In this document: in pieces, positions 16,208-22,352 of the stretch
Numbering within the stretch: the first letter of the stretch is position 1
Layout: each line of letters begins with the position of its first letter
Origin: an uncultured Alphaproteobacteria bacterium
GTDB taxonomy: Bacteria; Pseudomonadota; Alphaproteobacteria; Caulobacterales; Aquidulcibacteraceae
DNA: 60,748 bases
Assembly: GCA_902826245.1 (NCBI GenBank)
Contig: CADEEA010000013.1
Location: 1 to 60,748 of the forward strand
Reading direction: 5' to 3'
The notes under the pieces: generated by a model
What the model saw: only the letters and a program-made list of their open reading frames with translations
The model's database searches: none
Told to the model about the DNA's origin: nothing
Position numbers and translations under genes: made by a program

Positions 16208-17742
16208 TGTTCGCACCAGGCAGCGCGCTTTGGCTTTTGAGCCATGAGATGCGCCTCGGTTGGCGCGGCTGGCGCGCCGCCTCGAAGTCACGAGGGCCTG
16301 GCAGCATCGTGCTGTACCTGTTCCTGGGTGGGTTTCTTCTGTTCATCGGTTATTGGGCAGCTCGCGGATTGTCCTACATCGAACCGGAAGCTACCCCGCT
16401 CTCGATCGGCATGATCACGCTGGTGTTCCTGCTGCTCTCGACATTGATGCTGTCTTCGGCCTTGGTGCAGACGACGGACGCGCTCTATCAGCGCGGCGAT
16501 ATCGACCTGCTGCTGGCTTCGCCTCTGCCGCCCTGGCGCATCCTGATCGTGCGCATGGGCGCGATCGCGATCAATGTGGCGCTGTTCTACTTGCTGCTGC
16601 TGGGCGCGATCTGGGTGTGGCTGCCGTTCATGGGCGGGGGCGCGCGCTGGATGGGCTTGGCGCCCTCGGTGCTGGCGTTGTCGCTATTGGTCACCGGGAT
16701 CGGCCTGTTCGTGGCGCGGGCGATGTTTGCGCTGATCGGACCGCGCAACACGCGCGTGGCTTCGCAGATTTTGGCGGGGGTGATCGGCGCCTCGATTTTC
16801 CTCGCGTTCCAATCGCAAAATCTGCTGCCCTACGAGGACCGCGGCCGCGTCATGGGCGAAGCCATGGCGGCGCTGACGCGCATCCTGGGTCAGCCGGAGG
16901 CGCTGTTTGCGTTTCCCGCGCGTGCAGCGTTGGGCGAGCCGTTCGAGCTCGTCGCCTGGATCGGCGGTGCAGCTCTCTTCTTTGCTCTTGCGGTGTGGTG
17001 GTTCGGGCGCGGCTTCGCCTCCAACGCCGCCGCCATCGCCTCGCTCGGCGGCGCCCGCAAGCGCGCCGACCCGCGGGTGCGTGCCTTTCGCCAGGGGCTT
17101 TCCCGTGCGCTGATCGTGAAGGAATGGCGCCTGCTGATCCGCGATCCACTGCTGCTTTCGCAAATCGCGCTGCAACTTATTTATCTGCTGCCGCTGTTTT
17201 TCGTGTTCGCGCGCGATCTCACCGAGGACGGATTCGGCCGCGCCCAGATCGGGATGTTCAGCGGCGCCTTCGTACTGCTGAGTTCGACGCTCGCGTCGAG
17301 CCTCGCTTGGCTCACGGTCTCGGCCGAAGACGCCCCCGACCTGATCGCCGCCGCGCCTCTGCCGCGCCAGCAGGTGGAGCGCGCCAAGGCGCTTGCGGCC
17401 GCGGCGCCGGTCGCGAGCTTGATGCTGCTTCCAATTGCCGGGGCGCTGTTCATCGACCCGATCGCCGCCTTGTGGTTGGCCGGCGGCGTCGGCGCGGCGA
17501 TCGTTTCAGCTTGCCTGATCGCGATCTGGCACCAGGTCCCCGGCAGCCGGAAGGACTTCCGCCGCCGCCGCGGCCAGGGTTCGTTTGGCTCGGCCTTCGG
17601 GCAGGGGATCGTGATCCTGGGCTGGTCGGCGGCTACCGGCCTGGCGGTGGCAGGCCTGCCGCTGGCGGCGATCATTCCGGCGCTGATATCGCTGGGCCTG
17701 ACGCTCGCGCTGAGTGAGAGCCGGCCCAAGGCGGCCGCATAG
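16207..17742 (+). CDS. ABC-2 type exporter permease
   Basis: The ATG at 16207 shares a base with the ATPase stop (TGATG); the longer in-frame extension upstream is a shadow of the ATPase gene. The 511-residue protein has about 12 hydrophobic segments in two similar halves, each with a short amphipathic stretch before the membrane (DLLLASPLPPWRILIVRMGA and APLPRQQVERAKALA). This is the layout of large two-half ABC-2 permeases. The exported substrate cannot be inferred. Confidence 0.85.
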   Translation: MFAPGSALWLLSHEMRLGWRGWRAASKSRGPGSIVLYLFLGGFLLFIGYWAARGLSYIEPEATPLSIGMITLVFLLLSTLMLSSALVQTTDALYQRGDIDLLLASPLPPWRILIVRMGAIAINVALFYLLLLGAIWVWLPFMGGGARWMGLAPSVLALSLLVTGIGLFVARAMFALIGPRNTRVASQILAGVIGASIFLAFQSQNLLPYEDRGRVMGEAMAALTRILGQPEALFAFPARAALGEPFELVAWIGGAALFFALAVWWFGRGFASNAAAIASLGGARKRADPRVRAFRQGLSRALIVKEWRLLIRDPLLLSQIALQLIYLLPLFFVFARDLTEDGFGRAQIGMFSGAFVLLSSTLASSLAWLTVSAEDAPDLIAAAPLPRQQVERAKALAAAAPVASLMLLPIAGALFIDPIAALWLAGGVGAAIVSACLIAIWHQVPGSRKDFRRRRGQGSFGSAFGQGIVILGWSAATGLAVAGLPLAAIIPALISLGLTLALSESRPKAAA

Positions 17743-17798
17743 CCAGCTTGTGAGTATTGACGATTACTCACTTTCCAGCTCTCGCGGATTGGGTCTGT

Positions 17799-18374
17799 AT
17801 GGGCGCCGAGCAGAGCGAGGGGAGATCGCATTTGTTGATTTTGACAGCGGAGCGCTTGGCGCTTCTGGCGTTGGACGCCGATCTGGCGGCGCTGCAAGCG
17901 GGAAGCCGGTCGGCTTTTTTCAACGCCATCGCGGTGATGCACGAGCCGCTTTGGCCCCCAGCGCCGTTTGAGGCCGCCGCGCTCGATTGGTCGCAAAGAG
18001 GGCTTGCGCGCGATCCTCAGGGCCAAGGCTGGTATGGCTGGGCGCTCTTGGCCAATGAGGGTGATGAGCGCATGCCGCCGCGTCTGGTCGGGATCGCCGC
18101 TCTGGTAGGGCGCCCGGATGACGATGGCGACGTTGAGCTGGCTTTCGGCCTGATGCCTGAATATCGCGGCCGCGGCTTTGGTGGCGAGACGGTGCGCGCA
18201 CTATCGACGTGGGCGTTCGCGAACGGCGCGCGCCGGGTGGTTGTTCATCTCGACGCCGAAGACGTGCATGCGGCCCACACCCTGTCCAAGAACGGGTTCG
18301 CCGATACCGGCGAAGGCCCGTATCCTGGCGTCGCCTGCTGGGCGATGGCGGCAGGCGCTCACGCCAGCGCCTGA
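17799..18374 (+). CDS. GNAT family N-acetyltransferase
   Basis: The acetyl-CoA binding motif A is seen as LMPEYRGRGFGGETVRALSTWAF (residues split here as MPEYRGRGFGG), with the usual V/I-E-L strand before it (DVELAFGLM) and the ending ENGF-like HTLSKNGFADTG. It therefore acetylates a small molecule or protein. The start is uncertain: ATG 17799 has a weak site, while TTG 17832 lies eight bases after a strong GAGGGGAG and gives the common N-terminus LLILTAERLAL. Its 3' end overlaps the convergent frameshifted gene. Confidence 0.8.
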   Translation: MGAEQSEGRSHLLILTAERLALLALDADLAALQAGSRSAFFNAIAVMHEPLWPPAPFEAAALDWSQRGLARDPQGQGWYGWALLANEGDERMPPRLVGIAALVGRPDDDGDVELAFGLMPEYRGRGFGGETVRALSTWAFANGARRVVVHLDAEDVHAAHTLSKNGFADTGEGPYPGVACWAMAAGAHASA

Positions 18375-18875
18375 CCCCAAAGCATACCGGCGCCGGCGAC
18401 GAGCTTAAGAACGCCGTCGGAGAACCACAGCGCTGGCAGCGCGTAGCTTGGCGCGGCGGCGGCAAGGCCTGTGTTGCCGAGGCAGAGTATGCCCAGCGCC
18501 ACGATGAGAGGGCCGAACGCCGGTGCCATGAGGAGCAAATGCGCGCCTACTATCGCAAGGATTGTGAGAGTTTGCTCGCGTTCGCTTCGCCTCGCCAGCA
18601 TGCGACCCGCTACCGCGAACGCCGTTATCTCGAACGCGATTGCCGTGGCCAGGGCCAAGAGCTGCAGATTGGTGGGGCGCGCAATCGGGTGTGAGGTCAC
18701 AAAATGCGATGGTGGCCGCGGTTGCAACCGCCGCGCCGATTCCGAGCAGGAGATAGCGCTGCCTCATGCGGCTCGCGCCCAGCGCCAATGCTGCACCGAC
18801 GATGATCATGAACAGGCCGCCAGCGCGCGCTAGCGGATAGGCGTCCGCGAGTGCGGCCAGGTCAAATGTCTGCAT
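18359..18875 (-). pseudogene. Frameshifted membrane protein, last gene of the winged-helix operon
   Basis: From ATG 18875 the frame reads MQTFDLAALADAYPLARAGG with two hydrophobic helices up to ATIAF, then leaves frame at a run of four A's on the plus strand (18701-18704). Removing one base joins it to VTSHPIARPTNLQLLALATA and three further helices ending at 18359, restoring a protein of about 171 residues. Either the gene is inactive or the run holds a sequencing or assembly error. It follows the winged-helix gene by four bases. The fold (six short helices) is not assigned. Confidence 0.65.
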
Positions 18876-18879
18876 GTGT

Positions 18880-19182
18880 TCACTCCGCGGCGTTGAGCAG
18901 ACCTTGCAATTTGTCGAGATAGTCGATCCAGGCTTTGCGGCCCTTGGCGGTGAGATGCACATTGGTGCGCGGCTTCTTGTCCACAAAGGTCTTGTCGATG
19001 CGCACGTAGCCGGCTTCCTCCAGTTTCGAGAGATGTGCCGAGAGATTGCCGTCAGTGGCGTTGACCTTGGCTTTCAACTCAACGAACGGGGCAGGAGAGA
19101 CCGTTGACAGGTACGCCATGATCCCCAGCCGCAGGCGGCCGTGGATCACGTCGTCGAGCGCGGTGTGATCGAAGCGGGACAA
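18880..19182 (-). CDS. Winged-helix DNA-binding regulator
   Basis: This 100-residue protein starts at TTG 19182, five bases after the stop of the upstream membrane gene. The pattern FDHTALDDVIHGRLRLGIMA, then LKAKVNATDGNLSAHLSKLE and a wing VDKKPRTNVHLTAKG, matches the small winged-helix (HTH_34, MarR-like) regulators that travel with short membrane proteins. It probably binds the palindrome at 19824-19842 in front of its own operon. The effector is unknown. Confidence 0.82.
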   Translation of the reverse strand: MSRFDHTALDDVIHGRLRLGIMAYLSTVSPAPFVELKAKVNATDGNLSAHLSKLEEAGYVRIDKTFVDKKPRTNVHLTAKGRKAWIDYLDKLQGLLNAAE

Positions 19183-19186
19183 GCGC

Positions 19187-19807
19187 TCACACCAGCGTGG
19201 AGGGTTCGCGACGCAGCAGGATCGCACCAGGAAGCGCCAGCACCGCCGCGCTCGCCGCCGCCGCCAGTAGGTAGGCCCAAGGCTCGTTGGCGAACAGGCT
19301 GAGCGCGACGGAGGCGACAAACGACAGCGCCGCGAACCCCGTGAGCCATTTCTCATCGGCCATCAGCGCCACCGTAGTGAGCGCAACGCCGAACAGCGCG
19401 AAGGCAGGCCCCATGATAGCGTTTGCCGCCAGCACGTCGCTTTCCAGCGCCATGCGACCGAGGCAGCCGGCCACAATAACGAACATGGCGACGCCGACGC
19501 CGCTCCAGATTGCGCGCTCGGCGCGTGCGCCAATCGCGGATCTGCCAGGCATTTCGCGGATGCGGCGGATCAGGACAGCCATGCCCAAGCCGGCGACCAC
19601 GCCATAAACAGCCCAGAGGATGGCGAAACTCTGGCCGCCGAGACGCGGGAGGCTCCCACTCAGGAGCCCCCAGTGCAGAAGGTAGGCGCCAAGATTGAGC
19701 GCGCCCCAGAACAGCAAGTAGGAGCCGCCCAAGAGCGGCGCGTGGCGGCCTTCCTCGGCAAGCGCGCGGGCGTAGGCGAGGTCGTCGAGCAATTGTTCGC
19801 GGGTCAT
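19187..19807 (-). CDS. Hypothetical membrane protein, first gene of winged-helix operon
   Basis: This 206-residue protein starts with a soluble segment MTREQLLDDLAYARALAEEG followed by six hydrophobic helices. It heads a three-gene minus-strand operon with the winged-helix regulator and the frameshifted membrane gene. Such membrane-protein plus HTH_34 pairs are common in Caulobacterales and Sphingomonadales, but no molecular function is established that I know of. Confidence 0.7.
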   Translation of the reverse strand: MTREQLLDDLAYARALAEEGRHAPLLGGSYLLFWGALNLGAYLLHWGLLSGSLPRLGGQSFAILWAVYGVVAGLGMAVLIRRIREMPGRSAIGARAERAIWSGVGVAMFVIVAGCLGRMALESDVLAANAIMGPAFALFGVALTTVALMADEKWLTGFAALSFVASVALSLFANEPWAYLLAAAASAAVLALPGAILLRREPSTLV

Positions 19808-19823
19808 GGGAGCCTCACTAGAG

Positions 19824-19842
19824 TACTTTAAAAAACAAAGTA
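19824..19842 (-). promoter_or_regulatory. Putative operator of the winged-helix operon
   Basis: TACTTT-aaaaaac-AAAGTA is an inverted repeat with 6-base arms spaced by seven, ending 17 bases before the ATG at 19807. Its position and symmetry suit a dimeric winged-helix autorepressor. Binding is inferred. The 230 bases to its right, up to 20038, hold no gene I can support. Confidence 0.5.
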
Positions 19843-20037
19843 ACTGCGCGATCGGCCGGCGTCAAGGGGTGGCGTCATGTGGGGCGTTGGAAGAGGGGGG
19901 GCGCTTGCAGCGCCGGAATGGTCAGTGTTTGAGCTTGGAGGTCAGGCGGCGGCGTTCGATGCGGGAGCGTGGGCTTCTTATGACCGGAGAACGCATCTGA
20001 CCTCGTGGACGGAACTTATGTACAAGTCCTGAAAGCG

Positions 20038-20064
20038 AAGAGGGGCGCTTTGGGCGCCCCTCTT
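20038..20064 (-). terminator. Terminator of the histone-like gene
   Basis: AAGAGGGGCGC and GCGCCCCTCTT form an 11-base perfect stem with a five-base loop, starting 11 bases after the stop codon of the histone-like gene. The following T-rich stretch is short, so termination efficiency is uncertain. Confidence 0.7.
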
Positions 20065-20075
20065 ACACTCGCGAA

Positions 20076-20297
20076 TTACATCGCAGCGACGGGCTTCGCG
20101 GCGGCCTTGCGGGCGCGACGGACCGGCTTCTTCGCGGTCTTGCGCGCGACCTTGCGGACCGGCTTCTTGGCGGCCTTGCGGACCGTCTTGCGGGCCTTCT
20201 TCGCAGCCGGCTTACGAGCGACCTTGCGGACGGTCTTCTTCGCCTTGCGAGCCTTCGGAGCGGACTTCTTCGCCGCCTTCTTCACTTTACGAGCCAT
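20076..20297 (-). CDS. Histone H1-like nucleoid protein
   Basis: This 73-residue protein is almost entirely Lys, Arg, Ala, Val and Pro, with repeats of the kind KKAAKK, KTVRKVARKP and KKPVRKVARK. It resembles bacterial histone H1-like or AlgP-type C-terminal tails and should bind DNA without sequence specificity. GAGGAAA precedes ATG 20297 by seven bases. The gene is monocistronic, followed by a strong hairpin and preceded by a long A/T-rich region with GTACAA motifs. Confidence 0.85.
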   Translation of the reverse strand: MARKVKKAAKKSAPKARKAKKTVRKVARKPAAKKARKTVRKAAKKPVRKVARKTAKKPVRRARKAAAKPVAAM

Positions 20298-20394
20298 GTT
20301 AATTTCCTCACTTGCTTTGGGTTGGACGTTTGGATGGGAGTTGTTTGACTCTCCGAAGATGGTTTTTGACGCAATAAGGTTGTCGAAAAGTTGC

Positions 20395-20455
20395 TGTACA
20401 AACAAGCGCGTACAAAAAGGCGACTTTGTTTTTGTACGAGAAATTGCTTGTACAA
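20395..20455. promoter_or_regulatory. Cluster of symmetric GTACAA motifs
   Basis: Four sites fall within 61 bases: TGTACAAAC (20395), GTACAAAAA (20410), TTTTTGTAC (20429) and GCTTGTACAA (20446). The inner two are perfect 9-base inverted repeats; the outer pair are also opposed. The block lies about 100 bases upstream of the histone-like gene and 60 bases after the xerC stop. It looks like a multi-site operator or enhancer; the binding factor is unknown. Confidence 0.45.
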
Positions 20456-20512
20456 TTCCGCTGCAAGCCTTGAAAACAAAGGCGCACGGGCCGGTGCGCG
20501 CGCCGATTTTTC

Positions 20513-21424
20513 TCAAGCGCGCGGGTGCGCGGCGCGAAAAATCTGCAGAATTTTTTTTGTCTCGACGCCGGTGTAGCCCTGAGTCGTCGATAGCGATTCG
20601 TGCCCGAGCAGCTCCTGGATCGCGCGCAGATCGCCGCCGTTCGTTAGCAAATGCGTGGCGAAGGCATGTCGCAAAGCGTGCGGCGTGGCGCTCGAAGGCA
20701 GCCCCAAGTGTCCGCGCAGACGTTCCATCAGCGCCTGCGCCATGCGCGGGCTCATCGCCCCGCCGCGCACTGCGCGGAACAAGGGCGCGTCTGGCGTCAG
20801 CGCAAATGGGCAGAGCTCGACATAGGCAGCGACCGCTTCGCGCGCGGCTTCGAGCATCGGCACGATACGTTGTTTGCCGCCTTTGCCGTGCACGCGAAGC
20901 GCGCTCGGCAAGCGAGCGTCCGCGCCGGTGAGCGCAAGCGCTTCCGAGATGCGCAAGCCCGAAGCGTAAATAAGCGTTATTAAGGCGGCGTCGCGCGCGC
21001 CGATCCAAGGCTCTTTGTTGTCCTCACGCGCATCGTCAATGAGCGCCAGCGCCGCTGTTTCCGAAACGGGACGCGGCAATGTGCGCCTCAAACGCGGGCC
21101 GCGCACTAGCGCCAGGCGCGGATTGGCGAGCCCGTGGCGGCGCTCAAGGTAGCGCATGAAGCTGCGGATCGCCGCCAGCGCGCGCGAGATCGAGCGGTCG
21201 GCGAGCGCATCCTCGCCCTGGCGGCGGAACGCCAGATAGGCGCGTAGGTCGCGTGGTTCGAGTTGGACAAGATCGCCGGCGCTAGCCTCGTGGCCGAGGT
21301 GGCTGGTCAGGAAACCCAGGAATGCCGCGACATCGCGCTGGTAGGCTTCGAGTGAATTTTCCGCGAAACGCCGCTCCTCGCGGAGATACGCGATCCATTG
21401 GGCGAACAGGGCGGCGGCAGACAT
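20513..21424 (-). CDS. xerC: Tyrosine recombinase XerC
   Basis: This 303-residue site-specific recombinase should resolve chromosome dimers at dif together with XerD. The N-terminal SAM-like core-binding domain (LFAQWIAYLREERRFAENSL) is followed by the catalytic domain with Arg in SGLRISEAL, Lys in HGKGGKQRIVP, HxxR in HALRHAFATHLL, His in LLGHESLSTTQ and the nucleophile Tyr in GYTGVET. ATG 21424 gives the usual N-terminus MSAAALFAQW; the longer upstream frame is not supported. The gene is in the usual xerC-priA neighbourhood of alphaproteobacteria. Confidence 0.92.
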   Translation of the reverse strand: MSAAALFAQWIAYLREERRFAENSLEAYQRDVAAFLGFLTSHLGHEASAGDLVQLEPRDLRAYLAFRRQGEDALADRSISRALAAIRSFMRYLERRHGLANPRLALVRGPRLRRTLPRPVSETAALALIDDAREDNKEPWIGARDAALITLIYASGLRISEALALTGADARLPSALRVHGKGGKQRIVPMLEAAREAVAAYVELCPFALTPDAPLFRAVRGGAMSPRMAQALMERLRGHLGLPSSATPHALRHAFATHLLTNGGDLRAIQELLGHESLSTTQGYTGVETKKILQIFRAAHPRA

Positions 21425-22352
21425 GGGGGGAGTGTAGTAACCTTGTGTCAAGGAGCGGTGAAAGTGCCCGAATTTGGCGCGCCCGTTTCCAGGGTTGGAG
21501 CGCGTCGCCTCCGGCGGCGCAACCATCGCGATTTCGGGCAATGTGCGCGGCCGGAGGCCGCGCTCCAACCTCAAACGCCCGCGCGATGCTTTGCATCCGC
21601 GGCCTTGCATCATTCCATCGGCTCCAACTTTGAAGTTGGGAGAGCGGGGCGCGCGTGGGCGCTGAGCTCAAATGGGTAGTGGGGGTGGTGCGCTCGCGCG
21701 CGCCCCGCGTGGTCTGTCTTGTACGACCGGCTAAAGCCAGAGGCGTTGAACAGAACCCGGAGGGCCATACGCTACAGAGGCGGGAGTTCGATGATCGGGG
21801 TCTCCTCCCCCTTGATCATCCCCGCGACGCTGGGGGTCCGGCGATCCTCTTGGCGCCGTGCTTTCGTTCCCGGTCGACGCGCGGATGGTCCAAGTTGGGG
21901 ATAGGGATTGGGGGTTGGGGTAAGGGGCAGCTTGCGCATTCCCGTTCCCGCGTCGCCAATCTTTCGTCCCGCTGGGATTGATTTTTCGGTTTCGACGCCG
22001 GGCATCACTGCCTAGCCCCTAAATCCCAAAACCTAATCCCTCCATCCGGGTCTTTGAGTTTCTCGTTTCCTCTCCTCAAAGCAATCGCGCTCAAACCACA
22101 ATTCCTGAACTTGATCGGCTCTTGGATCCGGAAGCCTCCCGACAGGAATTGCACGCAGTATCGCATGGCGTGAATTCGGTCGGATAGTTTTTGTACCAAG
22201 CCTTGCGTTTCAAGGTCGGGAGCGGGTTTTGCGGGGGGATAAGGTCGCCGAAGTCCGCAATTTTTTGGAAACGTTCTTGATTTGCAGCGCGAGCCCTCAG
22301 TCTCGCTTGCGAGCCCTTCCCTCGAATCTCCCCGCACCCTAGATTCGCACGA
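21425..22352. other. Gene-free stretch between xerC and priA
   Basis: The divergent xerC and priA genes are separated by 928 bases. Short ORFs occur on both strands, but none has a ribosome binding site, GC3-biased codons or a recognisable motif. The stretch contains a strong hairpin (21493-21570), a smaller one around CTCCAACTT/AAGTTGGGAG (21617-21640), and G/C-poor sequence near 22010-22300 unlike its surroundings. It could be a decayed gene region or hold a non-coding RNA; I see no proof of either. Confidence 0.4.
21493..21570. repeat. Long inverted repeat
   Basis: GGTTGGAGCGCG (21493) and CGCGCTCCAACC (21559) are perfect 12-base arms. The internal GCCTCCGGCGGC and GGCCGGAGGC segments add partial pairing, so the whole 78 bases can fold into one hairpin. 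It looks like a palindromic intergenic repeat. Confidence 0.55.

Noticed and set aside
16260..17717. 485-codon plus-strand ORF inside the ABC permease
   Set aside because: Arg/Ala/Gly-rich alternate frame without motifs; the permease frame shows clear membrane helices.
20005..20931. Long plus-strand ORF across the histone-like gene and xerC
   Set aside because: Composition mirrors the minus-strand Lys/Arg repeats and recombinase; the minus-strand genes have real domains.
21655..21981. 108-codon ORF between xerC and priA
   Set aside because: No ribosome site, no biased codon use and no recognisable domain; overlapped by equally long ORFs on the other strand.
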